NCBI RefSeq assembly: GCF_020882245.1
Contig: NW_026869996.1
Span: 5,922,602 to 5,986,601, forward strand
Length of the DNA: 64,000 nt
Direction: 5' to 3'
From: Rhopalosiphum padi
Taxonomy: Eukaryota > Arthropoda > Insecta > Hemiptera > Aphididae
Below, in pieces: positions 24,051-38,508 of this stretch. The notes beneath the pieces were generated by a model, which saw only the letters and a program-made list of their open reading frames with translations, was not told the origin of the DNA and searched no databases. The stretch's first letter is position 1, and each line of letters begins with the position of its first letter. The position numbers were made by a program, and so were the translations under genes.

Positions 24051-25500
24051 TGTAATTTAACGTTCTAGGGGTAAAATATTTCAATTTCCGCTCAGATTTA
24101 AAAATTGACCATCTTCCCACTATAGTTAAATAAATGAAATTTTCACTTAAAATCTTCATGGTTTTATTTAATATACTTAATTACAATTTTTATATGTTAG
24201 ATTTAAGTTAATAACCCCATAGGTACACCAGAAAACGTAATTTTACGTTCTAGGGGTAAAATATTTCAATTTCCGCTCAGATTTAATAATTGACCCTTTT
24301 CCCACTACAATTAAAAAAAAAAATTTTCACTTTAAAACTAAAGAGTTTTTTTAATTATATTAAATTACGATTTTTAAATATTAGATTTAAGTAAATAACC
24401 CCATAGGTGCACCAGAAAACGTAATTTAACGTTCTAGAGGTAAAATATATCAATTTCCGCTCAGATTTAATAATTGACCCCTTTTCCCAATACAATTAAA
24501 TAAAAAAAATTTTCACTTTAAAACTAAAGAGTTTTTTTAATTATATTAAATTACAATTTTTAAATATTAGATTTAAGTTAATAACACCATAGGTGCACCA
24601 GAAAACGTAATTTAACGTTCTAGGGGTAAGATATTTCAATTTCTCGCTCAGATTTAAAAATTCACCATCTTCCCACTTTAGTTAAATAAATGAAATTTTC
24701 ACTTAAAATCTGCACGGTTTTATTAAATATACTTAAATACAATTTTTATATGTTAGATTTAAGTTAATAACCCCATAGGTGCACCAGAAAACGTAATTTA
24801 ACGTTCTAGGGGTAAAATATTTCAATTTCCGCTCAGATTTAAAAATTCACCATCATCCCACTTTAGTTAAAATAAATGAAATTTTCACTTAAAATCTGCA
24901 TGGTTTTATTAAATATACTTAATTACAATTTTTATATGTTAGATTTAAGTTAATAACCCCATAGGTGCACCAGAAAAAGTAATTTAACGTTCTAGGGGTA
25001 AAATATTTCAATTTCCGCTCAGATTTAAAAATTGACCATCTTCCCACTATAGTTAAATAAATGAAATTTTCACTTAAAATCTGCATGGTTTTATTAAATA
25101 TACTTAAATACAATTTTTATATGTTAGATTTAAGTTATTAACCCCATAGGTACACCAGATAACGTAATTTAACGTTCTAGGGGTAAGATATTTCAATTTC
25201 CGCTCAGATTTAAAAATTCACCATCTTCCAACTTTAGTTAAATAAATGAAATTTTCACTTAAAATCTGCATGGTTTTATTAAATATACTTAAATACAATT
25301 TTTATATGTTAGATTTAAGTTAATAACCCCATAGGTGCACCAGAAAACGTAATTTAACGTTCTAGGGGTAAAATATTTCAATTTCCGCTCAGATTTAAAA
25401 ATTGACCATCTTCCCACTATAGTTAAATAAATGAAATTTTCACTTAAAATCTGCATGGTTTTATTAAATATACTTAAATACAATTTTTATATGTTAGATT
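24051..25500 (-). repeat. Gap-edge segment duplicated 7.04 kb away, copy 1
   Basis: Matches 31095-32543 at an offset of about 7041-7045 bp. Shared private variants are AATAACACCATAGG (24580 and 31630), CTAGAGGTAAAA, CCATCATCCC (near 24851 and 31897) and CTTCCAACTTTAG (near 25226 and 32267). Its first 500 bp also resemble 26.28-26.75 kb. Confidence 0.78.
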
Positions 25501-28500
25501 TAAGTTAATAACCCCATAGGTACACCAGATAACGTAATTTAACGTTCTAGGGGTAAAATATTTCAATTTCCGCTCAGATTTAAAAATTGACCATCTTCCC
25601 ACTTTAGTTAAATAAATGAAATTTTCACTTAAAATCTGCATGGTTTTATTAAATATACTTAAATACAATTTTTATATGTTAGATTTAAGTTAATAACCCC
25701 ATAGGTACACCAGAAAACGTAATTTAACGTTCTAGGGGTAAAATATATCAATTTCCCGCTCAGATTTAATAATTGACCCTTTTCCCACTACAATTAAATA
25801 AAAAAAATTTTCACTTTAAAACTAAAGAGTTTTTTTAAATATATTAAATTACAATTTTTATATGTTAGATTTAAGTTAATAACCCCATAGGTGCACCAGA
25901 AAACGTAATTTAACGTTCTAGGGGTAAAATATTTCAATTTCGCTCAGATTTAAAAAATGACCATCTTCCCACTATAGTTAAATAAATGAAATTTTCACTT
26001 AAAATCTGCATGGTTTTATTAAATATACTTAAATACAATTTTTATATGTTAGATTTAAGTTAATAACCCCATAGGTGCACCAGAAAACGTAATTTAACGT
26101 TCTAGGGGTAAAATATTTCAATTTCCGCTCAGATTTAAAAATTCACCATCTTCCCACTTTAGTTAAATAAATGAAATTTTCACTTAAAATCTGCATGGTT
26201 TTATTAAATATACTTAATTACAATTTTTATATGTTAGATTTAAGTTAGCAACTCCATAGGTACACCAGAAAACGTAATTTAACGTTCTAGGGGTAAAATA
26301 TTTCAATTTCCGCTCAGATTTAAAAATTGACCATCTTCCCACTATAGTTAAATAAATGAAATTTTCACTTAAAATCTTCATGGTTTTATTTAATATACTT
26401 AATTACAATTTTTATATGTTAGATTTAAGTTAATAACCCCATAGGTACACCAGAAAACGTAATTTTACGTTCTAGGGGTAAAATATTTCAATTTCCGCTC
26501 AGATTTAATAATTGACCCCTTTTCCCACTACAATTAAAAAAAAAAAATTTTCACTTTAAAACTAAAGAGTTTTTTTAATTATATTAAATTACGATTTTTA
26601 AATATTAGATTTAAGTAAATAACCCCATAGGTGCACCAGAAAACGTAATTTAACGTTCTAGAGGTAAAATATATCAATTTCCGCTCAGATTTAATAATTG
26701 ACCCTTTTCCCAATACAATTAAATAAAAAAAATTTTCACTTTAAAACTAAAGAGTTTTTTTAATATACTTAATTACAATTTTTATATGTTAGATTTAAGA
26801 TAATAACCCCATAGGTACACCAGAAAACGTAATTTAAACGTTCTAGGGGGTAAGATATTTCAATTTCCGCTCAGATTTAAAAATTCACCATCTTCCCACT
26901 TTAGTTAAATAAATGAAATTTTCACTTAAAATCTGCACGGTTTTATTAAATATACTTAAATACAATTTTTATATGTTAGATTTAAGTTAATAACCCCATA
27001 GGTGCACCAGAAAACGTAATTTAACGTTCTAGGGGTAAAATATTTCAATTTCCGCTCAGATTTAAAAATTGACCATCTTCCCACTATAGTTAAATAAATG
27101 AAATTTTCACTTAAAATCTGCATGGTTTTATTAAATATACTTAAATACAATTTTTATATGTTAGATTTAAGTTATTAACCCCATAGGTACACCAGATAAC
27201 GTAATTTAACGTTCTAGGGGGTAAGATATTTCAATTTCCGCTCAGATTTAAAAATTCACCATCTTCCCACTTTAGTTAAATAAATGAAATTTTCACTTAA
27301 AATCTGCATGGTTTTATTAAATATACTTAAATACAATTTTTATATGTTAGATTTAAGTTAATAACCCCATAGGTGCACCAGAAAACGTAATTTAACGTTC
27401 TAGGGGTAAAATATTTCAATTTTTGCTCAGATTTAAAAATTGACCATCTTCCCACTATAGTTAAATAAATGAAATTTTCACTTAAAATCTGCATGGTTTT
27501 ATAAAATATACTTAAATACAATTTTTATATGTTAGATTTAAGTTATTAACCCCATAGGTACACCAGAAAACGTAATTTAACGTTCTAGGGGTAAAATATA
27601 TCAATTTCCGCTCAGATTTAATAATTGACTCTTTTCCCACTACAATTAAATAAAAATAATTTTCACTTTAAAACTAAAGAATTTTTTTAAATATATTAAA
27701 TTACAATTTTTATATGTTAGATTTAAGTTAATAACCCCATAGGTGCACCAGAAAACGTAATTTAAACGTTCTAGGGGTAAAATATTTCAATTTCCGCTCA
27801 GATTTAAAAATTCACCATCTTCCCACTTTAGTTGAATAAATGAAATTTTCACTTAAAATCTGCATGGTTTTATTAAATATACTTAAATACAATTTTTATA
27901 TGTTAGATTTAAGTTAATAACTCCATAGGTACACCAGAAAACGTAATTTAACGTTCTAGGGGTAAAATATTTCAATTTCCCGCTCAGATTTAATAATTGA
28001 CCCTTATCCCACTACAATTAAAAAAAAAAATTTTCACTTTAAAACTAAAGAGTTTTTTTTAATTATATTAAATTACAATTTTTAAATATTAGATTTAAGT
28101 AAATAACCCCATAGGTGCACCAGAAAACGTAATTTAACGTTCTAGGGGTAAAATATATCAATTTCCGCTCAGATTTAATAATTGAACCCTTTTCCCAATA
28201 CAATTAAATAACAAAATTTTTCACTTTAAAACTAAAGAGTTTTTTTAAATATATTAAATTACAATTTTTAAATATTAGATTTAAGTTAATAACCCCATGG
28301 GTGCACCAGAAAACGTAATTTAATGTTCTAGGGGTAAAATATATCAATTTTCGCTCAGATTTAATAATTGACCCCTTTTCCCACTACAATTAAAAAAAAA
28401 AATTTTCACTTTAAAACTAAAGAGTTTTTTTTAATTATATTAAATTACAATTTTTAAATATTAGATTTAAGTTAATAACCCCATAGGTGCACCAGAAAAC

Positions 28501-30370
28501 GTAATTTAACGTTCTAGGGGTAAAATATTTCAATTTCCGCTCAGATTTAAAAATTCACCATCTTCCCACTTTAGTTAAATAAATGAAATTTTCACTTAAA
28601 ATCTGCATGGTTTTATTAAATATACTTAAATACAATTTTTATATGTTAGATTTAAGTTAATAACCCCATAGGTGCACCAGAAAACGTAATTTAACGTTCT
28701 AGGGGTAAAATATTTCAATTTCCGCTCAGATTTAAAAATTCACCATCTTCCCACTTTAGTTAAATAAATGAAATTTTCACTTAAAATCTGCATGGTTTTA
28801 TTAAATATACTTAATTACAATTTTTATATGTTAGATTTAAGTTAATAACCCCATAGGTGCACCAGAAAAAGTAATTTAACGTTCTAGGGGTAAAATATAT
28901 CAATTTCCGCTCAGATTTAATAATTGACCCTTTTCCCACTACAATTAAATAAAAAAAATTTTCACTTTAAAACTAAAGAGTTTTTTTAATTATATTAAAT
29001 TACAATTTTTAAATATTAGATTTAAGTAAATAACCCCATAGGTGCACCAAGAAAACGTAAATTTAACGTTCTAGGGGTAAAATATATCAATTTCCGCTCA
29101 GATTTAATAATTGACCCTTTTCCCAATACAATTAAATAAAAAAATTTTTCACTTTAAAACTAAAGAGTTTTTTTAAATATATTAAATTACAATTTTTAAA
29201 TATTAGATTTAAGTTAATAACCCCATGGGTGCACCAGAAAACGTAATTTAATGTTCTAGGAGTAAAATATTTCAATTTCCGCTGAGATTTAAAAATTCAC
29301 CATCTTCCCACTTTAGTTAAATAACTGAAATTTTCACTTAAAATCTGCATGGTTTTATTAAATATACTTAAATACAATTTTTATATGTTAGATTTAAGTT
29401 AATAACCCCATAGGTGCACCAGAAAACGTAATTTAACGTTCTAGGGGTAAAATATTTCAATTTCCGCTCAGATTTAAAAATTGACCATCTTCCCACTATA
29501 GTTAAATAAATGAAATTTTCACTTAAAATCTGCATGGTTTTATTAAATATACTTAAATACAATTTTTATATGTTAGATTTAAGTTAATAACCCCATAGGT
29601 ACACCAGATAACGTAATTTAACGTTCTAGGGGTAAAATATTTCAATTTCCGCTCAGATTTAAAAATTGACCATCTTCCCACTATAGTTAAATAAATGAAA
29701 TTTTCACTTAAAATCTGCATGGTTTTATTAAATATACTTAAATACAATTTTTATATGTTAGATTTAAGTTAATAACCCCATAGGTACACCAGAAAACGTA
29801 ATTTAACGTTCTAGGGGTAAAATATATCAATTTCCGCTCAGATTTAATAATTGACCCCTTTTCCCACTACAATTAAATAAAAAAAAATTTTCACTTTAAA
29901 ACTAAAGAGTTTTTTTAAATATATTAAATTACAATTTTTTATATGTTAGATTTAAGTTAATAACCCCATAGGTGCACCAGAAAACGTAATTTAACGTTCT
30001 AGGGGTAAAATATTTCAATTTCCGCTCAGATTTAAAACATGACCATCTTCCCACTATAGTTAAATAAATGAAATTTTCACTTAAAATCTGCATGGTTTTA
30101 TTAAATATACTTAAATACAATTTTTATATGTTAGATTTAAGTTAATAACCCCATAGGTGCACCAGAAAACGTAATTTAACGTTCTAGGGGTAAAATATTT
30201 CAATTTCCGCTCAGATTTAAAAATTCACCATCTTCCACTATAGTTAAATAAATGAAATTTTCACTTAAAATCTGCATGGTTTTATTAAATATACTTAAAT
30301 ACAATTTTTATATGTTAGATTTAAGTTAATAACCCCATAGGTACACCAGATAACGTAATTTAAACGTTCT
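24051..30370. other. Indel-rich stretch next to the gap
   Basis: Scattered one-base indels such as TTTCTCGCTC near 24641, AAAATAAATG near 24868, TTTCCCGCTC near 25753, TAGGGGGTAAG near 26845 and 27217, and ACCAAGAAAACG near 29046. The density falls off after about 30.4 kb. Poor consensus at a contig end is the simplest reading. Confidence 0.68.
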
Positions 30371-31094
30371 AGGGGTAAAATATTTCAATTTCCGCTCAGA
30401 TTTAAAAATTGACCATCTTCCCACTTTAGTTAAATAAATGAAATTTTCACTTAAAATCTGCATGGTTTTATTAAATATACTTAAATACAATTTTTATATG
30501 TTAGATTTAAGTTAATAACCCCATAGGTACACCAGAAAACGTAATTTAACGTTCTAGGGGTAAAATATATCAATTTCCGCTCAGATTTAATAATTGACCC
30601 TTTTCCCACTACAATTAAATAAAAAAAATTTTCACTTTAAAACTAAAGAGTTTTTTTAAATATATTAAATTACAATTTTTATATGTTAGATTTAAGTTAA
30701 TAACCCCATAGGTGCACCAGAAAACGTAATTTAACGTTCTAGGGGTAAAATATTTCAATTTCCGCTCAGATTTAAAAAATGACCATCTTCCCACTATAGT
30801 TAAATAAATGAAATTTTCACTTAAAATCTGCATGGTTTTATTAAATATACTTAAATACAATTTTTATATGTTAGATTTAAGTTAATAACCCCATAGGTGC
30901 ACCAGAAAACGTAATTTAACGTTCTAGGGGTAAAATATTTCAATTTCCGCTCAGATTTAAAAATTCACCATCTTCCCACTTTAGTTAAATAAATGAAATT
31001 TTCACTTAAAATCTGCATGGTTTTATTAAATATACTTAATTACAATTTTTATATGTTAGATTTAAGTTAGCAACTCCATAGGTACACCAGAAAA

Positions 31095-32543
31095 CGTAAT
31101 TTAACGTTCTAGGGGTAAAATATTTCAATTTCCGCTCAGATTTAAAAATTGACCATCTTCCCACTATAGTTAAATAAATTGAAATTTTCACTTAAAATCT
31201 TCATGGTTTTATTTAATATACTTAATTACAATTTTTATATGTTAGATTTAAGTTAATAACCCCATAGGTACACCAGAAAACGTAATTTTTACGTTCTAGG
31301 GGTAAAATATTTCAATTTCCGCTCAGATTTAATAATTGACCCCTTTTCCCACTACAATTAAAAAAAAAAAATTTTCACTTTAAAACTAAAGAGTTTTTTT
31401 AATTATATTAAATTACGATTTTTAAATATTAGATTTAAGTAAATAACCCCATAGGTGCACCAGAAAACGTAATTTAACGTTCTAGAGGTAAAATATATCA
31501 ATTTCCGCTCAGATTTAATAATTGACCCTTTTCCCAATACAATTAAATAAAAAAAATTTTCACTTTAAAACTAAAGAGTTTTTTTAATTATATTAAATTA
31601 CAATTTTTAAATATTAGATTTAAGTTAATAACACCATAGGTGCACCAGAAAACGTAATTTAACGTTCTAGGGGTAAGATATTTCAATTTCCGCTCAGATT
31701 TAAAAATTCACCATCTTCCCACTTTAGTTAAATAAATGAAATTTTCACTTAAAATCTGCACGGTTTTATTAAATATACTTAAATACAATTTTTATATGTT
31801 AGATTTAAGTTAATAACCCCATAGGTGCACCAGAAAACGTAATTTAACGTTCTAGGGGTAAAATATTTCAATTTCCGCTCAGATTTAAAAATTCACCATC
31901 ATCCCACTTTAGTTAAATAAATGAAATTTTCACTTAAAATCTGCATGGTTTTATTAAATATACTTAATTACAATTTTTATATGTTAGATTTAAGTTAATA
32001 ACCCCATAGGTGCACCAGAAAAAGTAATTTAACGTTCTAGGGGTAAAATATTTCAATTTCCGCTCAGATTTAAAAATTGACCATCTTCCCACTATAGTTA
32101 AATAAATGAAATTTTCACTTAAAATCTGCATGGTTTTATTAAATATACTTAAATACATATATGTTAGATTTAAGTTATTAACCCCATAGGTACACCAGAT
32201 AACGTAATTTAATCGTTCTAGGGGTAAGATATTTCAATTTCCGCTCAGATTTAAAAATTCACCATCTTCCAACTTTAGTTAAATAAATGAAATTTTCACT
32301 TAAAATCTGCATGGTTTTATTAAATATACTTAAATACAATTTTTATATGTTAGATTTAAGTTAATAACCCCATAGGTGCACCAGAAAACGTAATTTAACG
32401 TTCTAGGGGTAAAATATTTCAATTTCCGCTCAGATTTAAAAATTGACCATCTTCCCACTATAGTTAAATAAATGAAATTTTCACTTAAAATCTGCATGGT
32501 TTTATAAAATATACTTAAATACAATTTTTATATGTTAGATTTA
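31095..32543 (-). repeat. Gap-edge segment duplicated 7.04 kb away, copy 2
   Basis: Partner of 24051-25500 with the same private variants. It also has a small deletion, TACATATATG in place of TACAATTTTTATATG, near 32155. Confidence 0.78.
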
Positions 32544-34661
32544 AGTTATTAACCCCATAGGTACACCAGAAAACGTAATTTAACGTTCTAGGGGTAAAAT
32601 ATATCAATTTCCGCTCAGATTTAATAATTGACTCTTTTCCCACTACAATTAAATAAAAAAAATTTTCACTTTAAAACTAAAGAATTTTTTTAAATATATT
32701 AAATTACAATTTTTATATGTTAGATTTAAGTTAATAACCCCATAGGTGCACCAGAAAACGTAATTTAACGTTCTAGGGGTAAAATATTTCAATTTCCGCT
32801 CAGATTTAAAAATTCACCATCTTCCCACTATAGTTAAATAAATGAAATTTTCACTTAAAATCTGCATGGTTTTATTAAATATACTTAAATACAATTTTTA
32901 TATGTTAGATTTAAGTTAATAACTCCATAGGTACACCAGAAAACGTAATTTAACGTTCTAGGGGTAAAATATTTCAATTTCCGCTCAGATTTAATAATTG
33001 ACCCTTTTCCCACTACAATTAAAAAAAAAAATTTTCACTTTAAAACTAAAGAGTTTTTTTAATTATATTAAATTACAATTTTTAAATATTAGATTTAAGT
33101 AAATAACCCCATAGGTGCACCAGAAAACGTAATTTAACGTTCTAGGGGTAAAATATATCAATTTCCGCTCAGATTTAATAATTGACCCTTTTCCCACTAC
33201 AATTAAAAAAAAAAATTTTCACTTTAAAACTAAAGAGTTTTTTTAATTATATTAAATTACAATTTTTAAATATTAGATTTAAGTAAATAACCCCATAGGT
33301 GCACCAGAAAACGTAATTTAACGTTCTAGGGGTAAAATATTTCAATTTCCGCTCAGATTTAAAAAATGACCATCTTCCCACTATAGTTAAATAAATGAAA
33401 TTTTCACTTAAAATCTGCATGGTTTTATTAAATATACTTAAATACAATTTTTATATGTTAGATTTAAGTTAATAACCCCATAGGTACACCAGAAAACGTA
33501 ATTTAACGTTCTAGGGGTAAAATATATCAATTTCCGCTCAGATTTAATAATTGACCCTTTTCCCACTACAATTAAATAAAAAAAATTTTCACTTTAAAAC
33601 TAAAGAGTTTTTTTAAATATATTAAATTACAATTTTTATATGTTAGATTTAAGTTAATAACCCCATAGGTGCACCAGAAAACGTAATTTAACGTTCTAGG
33701 GGTAAAATATTTCAATTTCCGTTCAGATTTAAAAAATGACCATCTTCCCACTATAGTTAAATAAATGAAATTTTCACTTAAAATCTGCATGGTTTTATTA
33801 AATATACTAAAATACAATTTTTATATGTTAGATTTAAGTTAATAACCCCATAGGTGCACCAGAAAACGTAATTTAACGTTCTAGGGGTAAAATATTTCAA
33901 TTTCCGCTCAGATTTAAAAATTCACCATCTTCCCACTTTAGTTAAATAAATGAAATTTTCACTTAAAATCTTCATGGTTTTATTTAATATACTTAATTAC
34001 AATTTTTATATGTTAGATTTAAGTTAATAACCCCATAGGTACACCAGAAAACGTAATTTTACGTTCTAGGGGTAAAATATTTCAATTTCCGCTCAGATTT
34101 AATAATTGACCCTTTTCCCACTACAATTAAAAAAAAAAATTTTCACTTTAAAACTAAAGAGTTTTTTTAATTATATTAAATTACAATTTTTAAATATTAG
34201 ATTTAAGTAAATAACCCCATAGGTGCACCAGAAAACGTAATTTAACGTTCTAGGGGTAAAATATATCAATTTCCGCTCAGATTTAATAATTGACCCTTTT
34301 CCCAATAAAATTAAATAAAAAAATTTTTCACTTTAAAACTAAAGAGTTTTTTTAAATATATTAAATTACAATTTTTAAATATTAGATTTAAGTTAATAAC
34401 CCCATGGGTGCACCAGAAAACGTAATTTAATGTTCTAGGGGTAAAATATTTCAATTTCCGCTGAGATTTAAAAATTCACCATCTTCCCACTTTAGTTAAA
34501 TAAATGAAATTTTCACTTTAAAACTAATGAGTTTTTTTAAATATATTAAATTACAATTTTTAAATATTAGATTTAAGTTAATAACCCAATAGGTGCACCA
34601 GAAAACGTAATTTAACGTTCTAGGGGTAAAATATTTCAATTTCCGCTCAGATTTAAAAAAT

Positions 34662-35957
34662 GACCATTATCCCACTATAGTTAAATAAATGAAATTTTCA
34701 CATAAAATCTGCATGGTTTTATTAAATATACTTAAATACAATTTTTATATGTTAGATTTAAGTTAATAACCCCATAGGTACACCAGAAAACGTAATTTAA
34801 CGTTCTAGGGGTAAAATATATCAATTTCCGCTCAGATTTAATAATTGACCCTTTTCCCACTACAATTAAATAAAAAAAATTTTCACTTTAAAACTAAAGA
34901 GTTTTTTTAAATATATTAAATTACAATTTTTATATGTTAGATTTAAGTTAATAACCCCATAGGTGCACCAGAAAACGTAATTTAACGTTCTAGGGGTAAA
35001 ATATTTCAATTTCCGCTCAGATTTAAAAATTCACCATCTTCCCACTTTAGTTAAATAAATGAAATTTTCACTTAAAATCTGCATGGTTTTATTAAATATA
35101 CTTAAATACAATTTTTATATGTTAGATTTAAGTTAATAACTCCATAGGTACACCAGAAAACGTAATTTAACGTTCTAGGGGTAAAATATTTCAATTTCCG
35201 CTCAGATTTAAAAATTGACCATCTTCCCACTATAGTTAAATAAATGAAATTTTCACTTAAAATCTTCATGGTTTTATTTAATATACTTAATTACAATTTT
35301 TATATGTTAGATTTAAGTTAATAACCCCATAGGTACACCAGAAAACGTAATTTTACGTTCTAGGGGTAAAATATTTCAATTTCCGCTCAGATTTAATAAT
35401 TGACCCTTTTCCCACTACAATTAAAAAAAAAAATTTTCACTTTAAAACTAAAGAGTTTTTTTAATTATATTAAATTACAATTTTTAAATATTAGATTTAA
35501 GTAAATAACCCCATAGGTGCACCAGAAAACGTAATTTAACGTTCTAGGGGTAAAATATATCAATTTCCGCTCAGATTTAATAATTGACCCTTTTCCCAAT
35601 ACAATTAAATAAAAAAATTTTTCACTTTAAAACTAAAGAGTTTTTTTAAATATATTAAATTACAATTTTTAAATATTAGATTTAAGTTAATAACCCCATG
35701 GGTGCACCAGAAAACGTAATTTAATGTTCTAGGGGTAAAATATTTCAATTTCCGCTGAGATTTGAAAAATTCACCATCTTCCCACTTTAGTTAAATAAAT
35801 GAAATTTTCACTTTAAAACTAATGAGTTTTTTTAAATATATTAAATTACAATTTTTAAATATTAGATTTAAGTTAATAACCCAATAGGGTGCACCAGAAA
35901 ACGTAATTTAACGTTCTAGGGGTAAAATATTTCAATTTCCGCTCAGATTTAAAAAAT
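34662..35957 (-). repeat. Gamma HOR, 7-mer, about 1296 bp
   Basis: Described on the + strand as written: a monomer with GACCATTATCCC and TCACATAAAATC; class B with CCCACTACAATTAAATA; class A with CACCATCTTCCCACTTTAG followed by AACTCCATAGG; class A with TCTTCATGG followed by GTAATTTTACG; class B with TTAATTATATT and AAGTAAATAACC; class B with CCCAATACAATT followed by CCCATGGGTGC; mosaic with GCTGAGATTT, CTAATGAG and AACCCAATAGG. Unlike the later copies, it is followed by a GACCATCTTCCC monomer. Confidence 0.82.
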
Positions 35958-37434
35958 GACCATCTTCCCACTATAGTTAAATAAATGAAATTTTCACTTA
36001 AAATCTGCATGGTTTTATTAAATATACTTAAATACAATTTTTATATGTTAGATTTAAGTTAATAACCCATAGGTACACCAGAAAACGTAATTTAACGTTC
36101 TAGGGGTAAAATATATCAATTTCCGCTCAGATTTAATAATTGACCCTTTTCCCACTACAATTAAATAAAAAAAATTTTCACTTTAAAACTAAAGAGTTTT
36201 TTTAAATATAATAAATTACAATTTTTATATGTTAGATTTAAGTTAATAACCCCATAGGTGCACCAGAAAACGTAATTTAACGTTCTAGGGGTAAAATATT
36301 TCAATTTCCGCTCAGATTTAAAAAATGACCATCTTCCCACTATAGTTAAATAAATGAAATTCTCACTTAAAATCTGCATGGTTTTATTAAATATACTAAA
36401 ATACAATTTTTATATGTTAGATTTAAGTTAATAACCCCATAGGTGCACCAGAAAACGTAATTTAACGTTCTAGGGGTAAAATATTTCAATTTCCGCTCAG
36501 ATTTAAAAATTCACCATCTTCCCACTTTAGTTAAATAAATGAAATTTTCACTTAAAATCTGCATGGTTTTATTAAATATACTTAATTACAATTTTTATAT
36601 GTTAGATTTAAGTTAGCAACTCCATAGGTACACCAGAAAACGTAATTTAACGATCTAGAATAAAATATTTCAATTTCCGCTCAGATTTAAAAATTGACCA
36701 TCTTCCCACTATAGTTAAATAAATGAAATTTTCACTTAAAATCTTCATGGTTTTATTTAATATACTTAATTACAATTTTTATATGTTAGATTTAAGTTAA
36801 TAACCCCATAGGTACACCAGAAAACGTAATTTTACGTTCTAGGGGTAAAATATTTCAATTTCCGCTCAGATTTAATAATTGACCCTTTTCCCACTACAAT
36901 TAAAAAAAAAAATTTTCACTTTAAAACTAAAGAGTTTTTTTAATTATATTAAATTACAATTTTTAAATATTAGATTTAAGTAAATAACCCCATAGGTGCA
37001 CCAGAAAACGTAATTTAACGTTCTAGGGGTAAAATATATCAATTTCCGCTCAGATTTAATAATTGACCCTTTTCCCAATAAAATTAAATAAAAAAATTTT
37101 TCACTTTAAAACTAAAGAGTTTTTTTAAATATATTAAATTACAATTTTTAAATATTAGATTTAAGTTAATAACCCCATGGGTGCACCAGAAAACGTAATT
37201 TAATGTTCTAGGGGTAAAATATTTCAATTTCCGCTGAGATTTAAAAATTCACCATCTTCCCACTTTAGTTAAATAAATGAAATTTTCACTTTAAAACTAA
37301 TGAGTTTTTTTAAATATATTAAATTACAATTTTTAAATATTAGATTTAAGTTAATAACCCAATAGGTGCACCAGAAAACGTAATTTAACGTTCTAGGGGT
37401 AAAATATTTCAATTTCCGCTCAGATTTAAAAAAT
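35958..37434 (-). repeat. Gamma-related 8-mer, 1477 bp
   Basis: Eight monomers between two gamma units. It adds a monomer with ACTAAAATAC and one with GTTAGCAACTCC followed by CTAGAATAAA. Three missing bases relative to 8 x 185 are accounted for by AATAACCCATAGG near 36065 and the CTAGAATAAA step. It contains the only GATC I noticed in the window (36652). Confidence 0.78.
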
Positions 37435-38508
37435 GACCATTATCCCACTATAGTTAAATAAATGAAATTTTCACATAAAATCTGCATGGTTTTATTAAAT
37501 ATACTTAAATACAATTTTTATATGTTAGATTTAAGTTAATAACCCCATAGGTACACCAGAAAACGTAATTTAACGTTCTAGGGGTAAAATATATCAATTT
37601 CCGCTCAGATTTAATAATTGACCCTTTTCCCACTACAATTAAATAAAAAAAATTTTCACTTTAAAACTAAAGAGTTTTTTTAAATATATTAAATTACAAT
37701 TTTTATATGTTAGATTTAAGTTAATAACCCCATAGGTGCACCAGAAAACGTAATTTAACGTTCTAGGGGTAAAATATTTCAATTTCCGCTCAGATTTAAA
37801 AATTCACCATCTTCCCACTTTAGTTAAATAAATGAAATTTTCACTTAAAATCTGCATGGTTTTATTAAATATACTTAAATACAATTTTTATATGTTAGAT
37901 TTAAGTTAATAACTCCATAGGTACACCAGAAAACGTAATTTAACGTTCTAGGGGTAAAATATTTCAATTTCCGCTCAGATTTAAAAATTGACCATCTTCC
38001 CACTATAGTTAAATAAATGAAATTTTCACTTAAAATCTTCATGGTTTTATTTAATATACTTAATTACAATTTTTATATGTTAGATTTAAGTTAATAACCC
38101 CATAGGTACACCAGAAAACGTAATTTTACGTTCTAGGGGTAAAATATTTCAATTTCCGCTCAGATTTAATAATTGACCCTTTTCCCACTACAATTAAAAA
38201 AAAAAATTTTCACTTTAAAACTAAAGAGTTTTTTTAATTATATTAAATTACAATTTTTAAATATTAGATTTAAGTAAATAACCCCATAGGTGCACCAGAA
38301 AACGTAATTTAACGTTCTAGGGGTAAAATATATCAATTTCCGCTCAGATTTAATAATTGACCCTTTTCCCAATACAATTAAATAAAAAAATTTTTCACTT
38401 TAAAACTAAAGAGTTTTTTTAAATATATTAAATTACAATTTTTAAATATTAGATTTAAGTTAATAACCCCATGGGTGCACCAGAAAACGTAATTTAATGT
38501 TCTAGGGG
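37435..38508 (-). repeat. Gamma HOR, partial, alternative ending
   Basis: Follows the gamma order from the CCATTATCCC monomer through the CCCAATACAATT monomer, then departs into a class B monomer with TTTTCGCTCAG instead of the GCTGAGATTT mosaic. The same alternative ending is used at 42609. Confidence 0.75.

Noticed and set aside
23473..24159. Long open frames running through the N block on both strands
   Set aside because: They are open only because undetermined bases contain no stop codons.
23000..24600. Simple fold-back chimera (right arm being the reverse complement of the left)
   Set aside because: The arms differ in monomer order and in arm-specific markers, and sequence on either side of the gap does not mirror beyond generic satellite similarity.
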